Below are positions 54,554 to 63,248 of a stretch of DNA of 64,000 nucleotides, piece by piece (within the stretch, counting starts at the first letter, position 1; each line of letters starts with the position of its first letter). This stretch comes from Paucidesulfovibrio longus DSM 6739 (GTDB taxonomy: Bacteria; Desulfobacterota; Desulfovibrionia; Desulfovibrionales; Desulfovibrionaceae): NCBI RefSeq assembly GCF_000420485.1, contig NZ_ATVA01000012.1, positions 372,001-436,000 of the forward strand. Direction: 5' to 3'. The notes under the pieces are model-generated. The model had not been told where the DNA came from, ran no database searches, and saw nothing but the letters and a program-made list of their open reading frames with translations. The translations under genes were made by a program, and so were the position numbers.

Positions 54554-57169
54554 ATGGACTTTTTCGGTCTTCTGGAGCGGCGCCGCAACAGGCGGCGTCA
54601 GGCGCGGGAAAAGGCCCTCGAAGGCTTTCGCAGGCGCTACGTGAGCTTTCTGGAACTGCTCGAATCGAACTCGAACCTGCTCGGCATCATCGGCGACATG
54701 GAGGAAAAGCTGCGCGGGGACGAGCTGTTCGGCATGTCCTACGTGCGCTCGCGGGCGACGCGCGCCCTGTTCCACGCCCAGCGCATGGCCCGCAGCTACG
54801 ACGTGCTCTCCGGCGGCATGGGCGGGGCGGTCCTCGACGCCCTGGAAGGCATTCGCGGGCGCATTCTGGCGCTGCTGGAGGACAAGGTCGGCGAGGAGCC
54901 CACGGAGCTGGTCCTGCCCTTCGAGCGCGCCGGCAAGGACATGCTCGACTTCGTGGGCGGCAAGAGCGCGCACCTGGGCGAAATGGTCCGGGCGGGAACT
55001 CCGGTCCCGCCGGGCTTCGCCGTGACGACGGCTGCGTTCCGGGCGCTTCTGGCCGCGCCGCTGCCCGGAGGCGGGGAGCTGCGCGCCGAAATCCGCCGCC
55101 ACCTGCTGGCGGTGGACCCGGCCCGGCCCCAGTCCGTGAACGAGGCCGCCGACGAAATCGCGGCCCTGTTTGCGCAGGTGCCCCTGCCTGCCCGGATAGC
55201 CGAGTCCCTGGACCGTGCCTGCGCGGAGCTGGAATCCACAACGGGCGGGCCGGTGCTTCTGGCGTTTCGGTCCAGCGCCGTGGGCGAGGACAGCGAGCTG
55301 AGCTTTGCGGGACAGTATCTTACGTTGCTCGGCGTGCGCCGCGAGGATGCGGGCCGGGCCTGGCTGCGCGTGGCCGCCAGCCTGTTCAGCCCCCACGCCC
55401 TGACCTACCGCCTGCACAAGGGCGTGCCCTTCGAGGATACGGCCATGGCCGTGGCCTGTCTGGTCATGGTCCCTTCCGTTTGCAGCGGCGTGCTCTACAC
55501 GCGCCACCCCTACGAGCCCTTGGACCCGCGCCTGCGGGTGGACGGGGTCTGGGGGCTGGGACCGTATGCCGTGGACGGCGTGGTCGAGCCGGACGCCTGG
55601 CTGGTGGAGCGCGATCCCCTGCGCGTTTCCGAATTCGCCGCCGGCGACAAGCACGCCCGGCTGGTGCTCGGCCCGGACGGCGCTCCGCAGGAGGAGTCCG
55701 TTTCCGGCGAGGAGCGCCTTCGCCCCTGTCTGGAAAATTCCGTGGTGCTGGAGCTGTGCCGCCTGGGACTGGAACTGGAAAGGCGTTTCGGCGCGCCCCA
55801 GGATATCGAGTGGGCCATGCACCCGGACGGACGGATTCTGATCCTGCAATCGCGGCCGCTGCGCGCGGGCGGCGGGGGCATGGCGGCCTCGCCGCCCGTG
55901 CCCGGACGTGAAGTGCTGCTCTCCGGCGGGCGCACGGCCTGCCCCGGCGTGGGCTGCGGCGTGGTCCGCAGGGTTCGCGAGGGCGACGACCTGCTCGATT
56001 TCCCGGAAGGGGGGGTGCTCGTGGCCGAACGCTCCTCGCCGGGCTACGTGCTCGTCTTTCAGCGCGCCCAGGCCGTGGTCACGGACGCGGGCAGCGTCAC
56101 CGGTCACATGGCCTCGCTCTGCCGCGAGTTCGATCTGCCCGCCGTTCTCGGCATGAAGGGGGCCGTCCGGACCCTGCGGGACGGCATGGAGGTCACGGTG
56201 GACGCGTTTTCCGGCCGGGTCTACGCGGGCCGCGTGGACGAGCTGCTGGCGCTGCGCCGCGAACGCGCCGTGCTGATGACGGGTTCGCCCGTGCACGAAA
56301 CCTTGCGCGCCCTGGCCGAGCTGATCACGCCCCTGCATCTGACCAACCCCAAGGCGCCGGAATTCGGGCCGCAGGGCTGCACGAGCCTGCACGACGTGAT
56401 GCGGCTGATCCATGAACGCTCCTACGAGCGGATGTTCCTGGTCAGCGACCAGGCTTCGGATGTTTCAGGCCTGTCCGTGAAGCTGGCCGCGCAGCTGCCC
56501 CTGGACCTGCACGTCATCGACCTGGGCGGCGGCCTGGACGACCCGGACGTGTCCGACGTCGTGACGGTCGAGCAGGTCACGTCCGCGCCGTTCAAGGCGC
56601 TCCTCGCGGGCATGCTCGACGGCAACCTGCGGGGCGGAGAGCCCCGGCCCGTGAGTCTGTCGGGCTTTCTCTCCGTGATGAGCAGCCAGCTCCTGACCCC
56701 GCCGGAAGCGGGCGGGCAGCGCTTCGGCGACCGCAGCTACGCCATCGTCTCGGACAAGTACCTGAACTTCAGCTCGCGCGTGGGGTATCATTACTCCATT
56801 CTGGACGCCTACGCCGGGCAGAACGTGAACAAGAACTACGTCAGCTTCGAGTTCAAGGGCGGCGCCGCGGCCGAGGAGCTGCGCGTGCGCCGGGTCCGGG
56901 CCATAGCCCGCATCCTGGGCGTTCTCGGATTCGTGACGGAAACGCGGGGGGACCGGGTCGTGGCCCGGCTGCTCAAGCGCGAGCGCGGAGAAATCCTGGA
57001 TCGGCTCGAGGCGGTGGGCAGGCTGCTGATCTTCACGCGGCAGATGGACATGCTCATGACCAGCGAGGCCCGCGTGGACCTGCTGGCCGAGAGCTTCCTG
57101 AACGGGGACTACCATTGCTCCGGCCTGCGCGGCCCGTGCCCGGAGGAGCGTCCCGGCGGCGAGTCTTAA
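54554..57169 (+). CDS. PEP-synthase-like protein with uncharacterised C-terminal domain
   Basis: 871 residues, 17 bases after the activator gene with GGGAGG. An N-terminal helical region (1-115) precedes a PEP/pyruvate-binding ATP-grasp domain (GGKSAHLGEMVRAGTPVPPGFAV, AFRSSAVGEDSELSFAGQY, EWAMHPDGRILILQSRP). A swivel phosphohistidine domain has DAGSVTGHMASLCREFDLPAVLG with His518 in place of the usual CHA context. The PEP-utilising barrel is absent; residues ~570-871 form a domain I do not recognise (FLVSDQASDVSGLSVKL, YAIVSDKYLNFSSRVGYHYSILDAY). A phosphotransfer function with a novel acceptor is plausible, perhaps signalling to the transporter cluster. Its stop shares TTAA with the next gene. 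Confidence 0.82.
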   Translation: MDFFGLLERRRNRRRQAREKALEGFRRRYVSFLELLESNSNLLGIIGDMEEKLRGDELFGMSYVRSRATRALFHAQRMARSYDVLSGGMGGAVLDALEGIRGRILALLEDKVGEEPTELVLPFERAGKDMLDFVGGKSAHLGEMVRAGTPVPPGFAVTTAAFRALLAAPLPGGGELRAEIRRHLLAVDPARPQSVNEAADEIAALFAQVPLPARIAESLDRACAELESTTGGPVLLAFRSSAVGEDSELSFAGQYLTLLGVRREDAGRAWLRVAASLFSPHALTYRLHKGVPFEDTAMAVACLVMVPSVCSGVLYTRHPYEPLDPRLRVDGVWGLGPYAVDGVVEPDAWLVERDPLRVSEFAAGDKHARLVLGPDGAPQEESVSGEERLRPCLENSVVLELCRLGLELERRFGAPQDIEWAMHPDGRILILQSRPLRAGGGGMAASPPVPGREVLLSGGRTACPGVGCGVVRRVREGDDLLDFPEGGVLVAERSSPGYVLVFQRAQAVVTDAGSVTGHMASLCREFDLPAVLGMKGAVRTLRDGMEVTVDAFSGRVYAGRVDELLALRRERAVLMTGSPVHETLRALAELITPLHLTNPKAPEFGPQGCTSLHDVMRLIHERSYERMFLVSDQASDVSGLSVKLAAQLPLDLHVIDLGGGLDDPDVSDVVTVEQVTSAPFKALLAGMLDGNLRGGEPRPVSLSGFLSVMSSQLLTPPEAGGQRFGDRSYAIVSDKYLNFSSRVGYHYSILDAYAGQNVNKNYVSFEFKGGAAAEELRVRRVRAIARILGVLGFVTETRGDRVVARLLKRERGEILDRLEAVGRLLIFTRQMDMLMTSEARVDLLAESFLNGDYHCSGLRGPCPEERPGGES

Positions 57170-57564
57170 AGCAGGCGGCGCAGGGCCTGGGCGCGTTCGA
57201 CCACGGACTCGATGCGCGCCGCGATTTCGTCGGGCTCCACGGGCTTGAGCAGATAATCGCTGACGCCCTCGCCCGCGAGGTCCGCGGGAAGTTCCGGCAG
57301 GGCGTGCCCCGTGAGCACGATGACCTCGGTTTCCACTCCGGCGGCGCGCAGCCCGCGCAGCACGTCCAGCCCGGAATCCTCGCCGAGGCGCATGTCCAGC
57401 AGCACCGCGTCGAAGGTCTCCTCGGCCACGGCCAGCAGAGCCTCGGCCGCCGTGGCCGCTCCCCGCGCCTCGATGCCCTTGAGCTTCAGGATCTTGATCA
57501 TGATCGACCGGAAGCGGTCCTCGTCGTCCACGAGCAGCACCTTGGGCCGGTTCGTTTCGCTCAT
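57166..57564 (-). CDS. Single-domain response regulator
   Basis: 132 residues, a receiver only. Acidic pocket DDED near residue 13, phospho-acceptor Asp in VLLDMRLGEDSG (near residue 57), Thr in VIVLTGHA, and Lys in YLLKPVEPDE. A ~25-residue helical tail follows; no output domain. AAGGAG precedes the ATG. It converges on the PEP-synthase-like gene with overlapping stop codons. The kinase partner is not adjacent. It may act by protein-protein contact. Confidence 0.9.
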   Translation of the reverse strand: MSETNRPKVLLVDDEDRFRSIMIKILKLKGIEARGAATAAEALLAVAEETFDAVLLDMRLGEDSGLDVLRGLRAAGVETEVIVLTGHALPELPADLAGEGVSDYLLKPVEPDEIAARIESVVERAQALRRLL

Positions 57565-57655
57565 GCGGTGTTCTCCTTATCCCCTATGCCGGGACGATTC
57601 CCGATGTTTCACCATGCGACGGGCCGCTGCGGAACGCAAGGGGATGAGAATGGGC

Positions 57656-59611
57656 CTACTCCGAGGACAGCGCCGCGACCGGGTCGAGCCGGGCGGCCTT
57701 GCGCGCGGGCAGGTATCCGAAGAGCAGCCCGGTGCCCACGGAACAGAGGAAGGCCAGCACCGCAGGGGCCGTGGAGAAGGCCACGTTCGCGCCCATGAGC
57801 TTCGCGACCAGGGCCGTGGCGAAACCGAGGCCTACGCCGATGATTCCTCCTGCGCCGCAGACCACGAGCGCTTCGGTGTTGAACTGGAGCATGATGTCGC
57901 GCATGCGCGCGCCCGTGGCCATGCGGATTCCGATTTCCCGCGTGCGTTCCGTGACGCTCACGAGCATGATGTTCATGACCCCGATGCCGCCCACGAGCAG
58001 GGAAATGGCCGCCACCGTGCCGAGCAGCATGGTCAGGGTGTTCTGGGTCGCCTCGGCCATGGCCATGAGCGAGGCCGTGTTGCGCAGCTGGAAGTCCTCG
58101 GTGCGGTGCCGCTTGAGCAGCAGGCTGCGCACGGCCTCCTGCGTCTCGGCGATGCGGTCCTTGTCCTTGACCTTGATCATCAGATGGCCCACGTAGTGCT
58201 GGCCGAAGAGCCGCATGAACCCGGTGGTGATGGGCAGCAGGACCACGTCGTCCTGGTCCGAGCCCATGGCGTTGGCGCCTTGTTCCGCGAGCACGCCGAT
58301 GACCTCGAAGGGCACGTTCTTGAGCAGCACGTACTTTCCGATGGGACTTTCCCCGCCGGGGAAGAGGTTTTTCTTCACGGTGTTGCCCAGAACCACCACG
58401 GGGGCGTAGCCCTTGAGATCTTCCCCGGTGAAGAAGGTTCCCTCGGCCAGGCTCCATTCCTTGATGTCGAGGAAGGAAGGCCAGACGCCGTTCAGGGAGG
58501 TCTGGTAGTCGATGTTCCGGTAGCGCACGGTCTGCTGCGAGCTGCGCTCCGGCGTGACGGATTCCACGTTATCCACGTCCCGGACGGCCTCGGCGTCGCC
58601 CGTGGTCAGGGTCACGATTTCGCCTGAGGGGCGCATTCCGGGCGCGCCAGGCATGACGATCATCAGCCGCGTGCCCATGGACTCGATGCGCTTCATGACC
58701 GATTCCTTGCTGCCGTTGCCCACGGCGAGCATGGCCACCACAGCGCCCACGCCGATGACCACGCCGAGCAGGGTCAGGGCCGTGCGGAAGATGTTCGCCC
58801 GCAGCGAGCGCCAGGCCATCTTCACGGCTTCCATGCTCTGGGCGGTCATGGCGCTGCGTTCGGACCCGCCCGGAGGGGCCGGGGGGCGGCCAGCGTCATC
58901 CGCGCCTGTCCCGCCCCGCCGTTCGTCGGAAAGAATCCTTCCGTCGCTTATGGCGACGGTGCGCTCCGCATGCTCGGCCACGGAGGCGTCGTGCGTGATC
59001 AGGATGATGGTCCGGCCCTGGGCGTGCAGCTCCTTGAGCAGGGCCAGGACTTCCTGGCCGCTCTTGCTGTCCAGCGCGCCTGTGGGCTCGTCCGCCAGGA
59101 TCACGGCCGCGTCGTTCATCAGGGCGCGGGCGATGGACACGCGCTGCTGCTGGCCGCCGGAAAGCTCGCCCGGCCTGTGGTCCGCGCGATCGCCCAGGCC
59201 CAGGGAGGCCAGCAGCGCATGGGCGCGCCTGCTGCGGTCAGCCTTGCCGAGACCGGCGTAGATCGCCGGGATTTCCACGTTTTCAGACGCGGTTGCCGTG
59301 GCGAGCAGGTTGTAGCGCTGGAACACGAACCCGAAGGTGTCGCGCCGCAGCGCGGCCAGCTCGTCCGGGTCCAGGGCGGCAACGTCGCGGCCCTGCACGC
59401 GGTAGGTTCCCTCGCTGGGCCGGTCCAGGCAGCCGAGGATGTTCATCAGCGTGGATTTTCCCGACCCGGACGTGCCCATGACGGCCACGAACTCGCCGCG
59501 TTCCACGCTCAGGGAAACGTTGTCCAGCGCGCGCAGCACCTGGCTTCCGAATCCGTAGATCCGGCTGACCCCGCGCAGCTCGATCAGCGGCGGTTTACCT
59601 GATCCGTTCAT
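57656..59611 (-). CDS. macB: MacB-type ABC transporter (ATPase-permease fusion)
   Basis: 651 residues. The N-terminal ATPase has Walker [10 protein letters not shown], signature LSGGQQQR, Walker [12 protein letters not shown] and an H-loop in [12 protein letters not shown]. The permease part starts with one helix near residue 275 ([23 protein letters not shown]), a large periplasmic domain, then three C-terminal helices, the MacB_PCD + FtsX arrangement. It overlaps macA by ATGA. With MacA and a distant TolC it exports peptides, siderophores or macrolide-like molecules. No outer-membrane channel gene is adjacent. Confidence 0.93.
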   Translation of the reverse strand: MNGSGKPPLIELRGVSRIYGFGSQVLRALDNVSLSVERGEFVAVMGTSGSGKSTLMNILGCLDRPSEGTYRVQGRDVAALDPDELAALRRDTFGFVFQRYNLLATATASENVEIPAIYAGLGKADRSRRAHALLASLGLGDRADHRPGELSGGQQQRVSIARALMNDAAVILADEPTGALDSKSGQEVLALLKELHAQGRTIILITHDASVAEHAERTVAISDGRILSDERRGGTGADDAGRPPAPPGGSERSAMTAQSMEAVKMAWRSLRANIFRTALTLLGVVIGVGAVVAMLAVGNGSKESVMKRIESMGTRLMIVMPGAPGMRPSGEIVTLTTGDAEAVRDVDNVESVTPERSSQQTVRYRNIDYQTSLNGVWPSFLDIKEWSLAEGTFFTGEDLKGYAPVVVLGNTVKKNLFPGGESPIGKYVLLKNVPFEVIGVLAEQGANAMGSDQDDVVLLPITTGFMRLFGQHYVGHLMIKVKDKDRIAETQEAVRSLLLKRHRTEDFQLRNTASLMAMAEATQNTLTMLLGTVAAISLLVGGIGVMNIMLVSVTERTREIGIRMATGARMRDIMLQFNTEALVVCGAGGIIGVGLGFATALVAKLMGANVAFSTAPAVLAFLCSVGTGLLFGYLPARKAARLDPVAALSSE

Positions 59612-60768
59612 ATCTTCGGTCCCATCATGCCCGGAGGGCCTTGTTCCTTCGGCTGCGCGGCATCCGCTTCCGCGTTCTGCCCGGTGACGATCAGGTCGCC
59701 TTCCTGCGCGCCGGAGACGATTTCCGCCTCGGTGCGGCCTTCCACGCCGACCTGGACCTCGGACAGCCGCACCTTGCCGTCGCGCAGCAGCGGCAGGTAG
59801 GTCTTGCCGTCCTGCTGCCTGAGCGCGGAAACCGGAGCCGTGAGCGCGTTCCTGGCCTCGCTGATGACGAAGAAGACCTGGGCGGTCATTTCGGTCATGA
59901 GCACCCCGTCGTCGTTGGGCACGTCGATGAGAACGTAATAGAGGACCACGTCGTTTTCCGTTTCCGGAGTGGGCTTGACCTGCCGGACCGTGCCCTGCCA
60001 GCGGCGGTCGGGCAGGCCCAGGGTGGTGAACCAGGCGGTCATGCCGGGTCTGATCTTGACCACGTCGGCCTCGGTGACCTCGGCTTCCACGGTCATGGTC
60101 TGCACGTCCGCGATGCGCAGGATTTCAGGCGCGGACTGGTTGGCGTTCAGGGTTTCGCCCTCCAGCGCGGTCTGGTCGATGACCGTGCCGGACATGGGCG
60201 CGTAGATGCGGGTGTATTCAAGGTTGGTCTGGGCGCTGGAAAGGCTCGACTCCGCCTTGCGGATCTGGGCCTTGAGCGCGTTGATCTTGGCCTCGGCCAC
60301 GCGCAGCTCGCTCCGGGAGGTGTCCAGGTCGCTCTGGCTCACGGCGTCCGCCTCGCGCAGCTTGGCGTTGCGCTTGTACTGGAGCTGGGCCAGTTCCAGC
60401 TCGGCCTGCTCCTGGGCCACCTGGGCGTTGAGATTGGCCAGCTCGGCCTTGTCCCCTTCCACCTGCGCCCGGTAGGTCGAGTCGTCGATGACGGCCAGGA
60501 GCTGTCCCTTTTCCACATGGTCGCCGATGTCCACGAGAACCTGCTTGAGCTGTCCGCTGACCTGCGCGCCCACGTCCACGTAGTCCTTGGGCTGGAGCGA
60601 TCCGAGACAGGTCACGGTGTTTTCCACGTCTCCCCGGCTGACCGGGATCGTCTCCCATTGCGGGGCGTCCGCTCCCGGCCGGAAGCCGAAGCCGAAGCCC
60701 GCGGCCGCAGCCAGCAGGAGCGCGGCGAATGCGCCGAGGCGAAGCCTTTTCTTTTGCGTCTTGGTCAT
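59608..60768 (-). CDS. macA: MacA-type periplasmic adaptor protein
   Basis: 386 residues. An N-terminal membrane anchor (KKRLRLGAFAALLLAAAAGFGFGF) is followed by the biotinyl-lipoyl half (VGAQVSGQLKQVLVDIGDHVEKGQLLAVID), a long coiled coil (about 90-165), the second lipoyl half (RIYAPMSGTVIDQTALEGETL), a beta-barrel, and a Gly/Pro/Met tail. GGAG precedes the ATG. It docks MacB to a TolC-type channel. Divergent from the ECF sigma gene, with a 270-base spacer that shows no clear promoter to me. Confidence 0.92.
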   Translation of the reverse strand: MTKTQKKRLRLGAFAALLLAAAAGFGFGFRPGADAPQWETIPVSRGDVENTVTCLGSLQPKDYVDVGAQVSGQLKQVLVDIGDHVEKGQLLAVIDDSTYRAQVEGDKAELANLNAQVAQEQAELELAQLQYKRNAKLREADAVSQSDLDTSRSELRVAEAKINALKAQIRKAESSLSSAQTNLEYTRIYAPMSGTVIDQTALEGETLNANQSAPEILRIADVQTMTVEAEVTEADVVKIRPGMTAWFTTLGLPDRRWQGTVRQVKPTPETENDVVLYYVLIDVPNDDGVLMTEMTAQVFFVISEARNALTAPVSALRQQDGKTYLPLLRDGKVRLSEVQVGVEGRTEAEIVSGAQEGDLIVTGQNAEADAAQPKEQGPPGMMGPKI

Positions 60769-61038
60769 CTTGTCTCCGGAAATCCGTCCGGCGGGGAGCC
60801 GGGGTGGCGTGCAAGCGTGGTTGTCATGCCGTCTTGAACGAAGGTTGCGCCGCATTCCGTCGTGAGCGGCGCGACGAATTCTCCGCGACGGAATCATCGC
60901 GGCGGGGCGTATCAGGGGAGAACGCGACCCGGTGAGGCAGTCCGCAGGCTGGCAGGAACGGGCGCATTGGATTATCATCGGGCTGCCGTTTTGCGGGGGC
61001 GCACGGAGCGCGCCCCGGCGGCCTGGAACCGGAGTGAA

Positions 61039-61623
61039 ATGCCGAGCGGATTGCAGCAGCGCGCCCCGCGGACCGACCCCGATCTGGAGTTCGTCCGCCG
61101 CGTGGCCCAGGGAGACGGCGCGGCCTGCGCCGAACTTGTGGACCGGCACCTTGGCCGGATCACGGCCTTTGCCGCGCGCATGCTCGGCGAGCGCGCCGAG
61201 GCCGAGGAGGTGGCGCAGGAGGTCTTCTTGCGGGTCTGGAAGCACGCGGACAATTGGGAACCGGGACGTGCCCTGTTCAGCACCTGGCTGCACAAGGTGG
61301 CCTTGAACCTCTGCTACGACAGGCTGCGCCGCAGGCGGGAAACGGCCCTGCCCGAGGGCTTCGAGCCGGAAGGCCGCGAGGACTCGCCCGAAACGGCCCT
61401 GCGCCGCAAGCAGCGCTCCCACCGCGTGGCCCGCGCGGTGGCCTCCCTGCCGGAGCGGCAGCGGGCGGCCATTGCGCTCTGCCATTACCAGGAGCTGGGC
61501 AACATCGAGGCCGCCGGGATCATGAACGTGTCCGTGGAGGCCCTGGAATCGCTGCTCGCGCGGGGCAGGCGCAGGCTGCGGGAATTGCTTGAGGAGGAAT
61601 ACTCCTCGATGGCGTCGGATTGA
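61039..61623 (+). CDS. ECF-family RNA polymerase sigma factor
   Basis: 194 residues. The start at MPSGLQQR has GGAG five bases upstream. Region 2 covers about 20-90 (AEEVAQEVFLRVWKHADNWEPG, STWLHKVALNLCYDRLRRRR), and region 4 about 130-185 (ASLPERQRAAIALCHYQELGNIEAAGIMNVSVEALESLLARGRRRLRE). The -10 and -35 recognition helices look intact. It is followed by a single-pass protein of the kind often found as anti-sigma factor, and by a periplasmic metal-sensor-like protein; a CnrH-like metal or envelope response is the likely role. Confidence 0.92.
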   Translation: MPSGLQQRAPRTDPDLEFVRRVAQGDGAACAELVDRHLGRITAFAARMLGERAEAEEVAQEVFLRVWKHADNWEPGRALFSTWLHKVALNLCYDRLRRRRETALPEGFEPEGREDSPETALRRKQRSHRVARAVASLPERQRAAIALCHYQELGNIEAAGIMNVSVEALESLLARGRRRLRELLEEEYSSMASD

Positions 61624-61671
61624 TGCGCGGGCGGCGCAGGGAACGCGCCGCCAAACGATATGGAGGGAGCC

Positions 61672-62136
61672 ATGAACGGACCGATGACCAGAAACAGGTT
61701 GGCCAGAATCCTGGAAGCCTACGGCGGGAACCCCAGCCGCTGGCCCGAAGCGGAGCGCGCCGCGGCTCTGGCGCTGCTCGAGTCGCTGCCCGACGCGCAA
61801 CAGCTCCGGGAGCAGGCCCTGAGGCTTGATCTGCTCCTGGACGCCTCTCCGGAAACGGAGCCGAGCCCGGAACTGCGGACCGCGGTGCTGTCGGCGCGGC
61901 CGCGCCGGAGCGCTCCGCGCTTCAGGCTGCTGCCCTGGCGCGACCGGATCGCCGACCTTTTCGGCGAGATCGTCCCCGGCCTTCCGGCAAGACGCATGGC
62001 CGCGACGGTGCTGGCCGCGTCCTTCCTCTGCGGCGCGGCCCTGGGGGCGTTCGGCGGCAATCCGGACGCGACCGCGGCGGCCAACGGCGAGTATTGGCCC
62101 GGAGCCTACATCGCCTCAATCTATCAAAGCTATTGA
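61672..62136 (+). CDS. Putative anti-sigma factor, single-pass membrane protein
   Basis: 154 residues. The start is taken at MNGPMTRN, with GGAGGGAG upstream; an ATG four codons earlier is possible. The cytosolic N-terminal half (LARILEAYGGNPSRWPEAERAAALALLESLPDAQQLREQAL) matches a small family that regularly follows ECF sigma genes. One transmembrane helix (about 111-130) leads to a short periplasmic tail (~25 residues). It probably holds the sigma factor at the membrane until a periplasmic signal arrives. Confidence 0.72.
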   Translation: MNGPMTRNRLARILEAYGGNPSRWPEAERAAALALLESLPDAQQLREQALRLDLLLDASPETEPSPELRTAVLSARPRRSAPRFRLLPWRDRIADLFGEIVPGLPARRMAATVLAASFLCGAALGAFGGNPDATAAANGEYWPGAYIASIYQSY

Positions 62137-62142
62137 GGCGGG

Positions 62143-62640
62143 ATGGACATGGCCGAAAAACGTCGCACTCTGACAGGCTATCTGCTGATCGGCTCCCTGG
62201 CCGTGAACCTGCTCCTGGGAGGATACTTCATCGCCGGGCTGCTGCGGCACCCCTTCCATCCGCCGAATCCTTTTGTCGGGCTGCCCAACCCGCACCAGAT
62301 TTCCGCCGTGCTGCCCGAAGACAGCAGGCCCTTGATCCGCTCCGTTCTGGATGTTCACGAAGGCGAGGTGCGGACCGCCATGACGCGTCTCTTCACGACG
62401 CAGAAGCAGGTGGCCGCAGCCATGCGGGCCGAGCCGTTCGATCCGGACCGCCTGCGCGCGGTCCTGGACGAGTATTCCGCGCGGCAGATGGATTTGATCG
62501 TCGCGCACCAGCATACCGTGGCGGACCTCGTGGGCAGGCTGGACGCGCAGGGCAGGGCGAACGTGGCCGAGCTGCTCAAGCTTCCGCCGCCGCCGAAGAA
62601 TTTCAAAGGCAAGTTTCCTCCTCCGCCGCCCCAGGATTAA
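62143..62640 (+). CDS. Periplasmic heavy-metal sensor-like protein (CnrX/Spy-type)
   Basis: 165 residues. An N-terminal membrane anchor (residues 9-32, LTGYLLIGSLAVNLLLGGYFIAGLL) is followed by a helical hairpin domain (RPLIRSVLDVHEGEVRTAMTRLFTTQKQVAAAM, FDPDRLRAVLDEYSARQMDLIVAHQHTVADLV) of the Metal_resist type, with several histidines (HEGE, HQH). The C-terminus is Pro-rich. Seven bases after the anti-sigma gene. It likely inhibits the anti-sigma/sigma pair until metal or misfolded protein binds. Confidence 0.78.
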   Translation: MDMAEKRRTLTGYLLIGSLAVNLLLGGYFIAGLLRHPFHPPNPFVGLPNPHQISAVLPEDSRPLIRSVLDVHEGEVRTAMTRLFTTQKQVAAAMRAEPFDPDRLRAVLDEYSARQMDLIVAHQHTVADLVGRLDAQGRANVAELLKLPPPPKNFKGKFPPPPPQD

Positions 62641-62649
62641 GCATACTTG

Positions 62650-62680
62650 AGACGCCCCGACCGACGGGGCGTCTTTTTTT
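62650..62680 (+). terminator. Intrinsic terminator after the ECF operon
   Basis: AGACGCCCCG (62650-62659) pairs with CGGGGCGTCT (62665-62674), followed by a T-run through 62680. It separates the sigma operon from the EF-hand gene. Confidence 0.92.
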
Positions 62681-62741
62681 GCGCGTTCGACTCCATGAAA
62701 CACATTGCGCGCAGCGCAGAACCAACGCGGAGGAAAACGAA

Positions 62742-63185
62742 ATGAGAATTGGAAAACGTGTCGGCGCGGCCATGCTGCCGCTGATCTTGGCGACGGGTCT
62801 GTTCCTGTTGGCTCCGGCGGCCTTGGCGGGGCAGGGCGGGCCGGAAGGACCCGGCGGACACGGTCCTGGTTTCGGGCCCGGCATCGCCGTGGAGAAGATC
62901 GACGCGGACAGCGACGGTCGGATCAGCCAGGACGAGATCAGCGCCTACGCGGCCCGGCAGGCCACGGAAATCGACACGGACAAGAACGGCAAGGTCAGTA
63001 TCAAGGAATTGCGCGATCTTGAGGAGCGTCGCCGCGAGGCCATGCTGGAAAAGCGGTACCGCGCCATGGACAAGAACAATGACGGCGTGGTCAGCGTGGA
63101 GGAATACGAGCAGGCGCTGAAGGCGCGGTTCGAGTTTGTTCCGGCGGGTCGCGGCGGTCCCGGCGACATGCCCCCCCGGCAGTAA
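62742..63185 (+). CDS. Secreted EF-hand calcium-binding protein
   Basis: 147 residues. The signal peptide (MRIGKRVGAAMLPLILATGLFLLAPAALA) is followed by a Gly/Pro-rich stretch and three EF-hand loops: DADSDGRISQDE, DTDKNGKVSIKE and DKNNDGVVSVEE, each with acidic residues at positions 1, 3, 5 and 12. GGAGGAAA precedes the ATG. A periplasmic calcium-binding role is predicted. A terminator separates it from the ECF operon, but some read-through or ECF control is possible. It ends before a strong terminator. Confidence 0.85.
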   Translation: MRIGKRVGAAMLPLILATGLFLLAPAALAGQGGPEGPGGHGPGFGPGIAVEKIDADSDGRISQDEISAYAARQATEIDTDKNGKVSIKELRDLEERRREAMLEKRYRAMDKNNDGVVSVEEYEQALKARFEFVPAGRGGPGDMPPRQ

Positions 63186-63208
63186 GCAGGGGAGGATGGC
63201 CTTGATGC

Positions 63209-63248
63209 GGGCGGCGATGGGGAGAAACCCCGTCAGCCGCCCTTTTTT
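63209..63248 (+). terminator. Intrinsic terminator of the EF-hand gene
   Basis: GGGCGGC (63209-63215) pairs with GCCGCCC (63236-63242) outside an inner GATGGGG/CCCCGTC stem, followed by six T residues. Its 3' arm overlaps the stop codon of the convergent histidine kinase. Confidence 0.9.
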
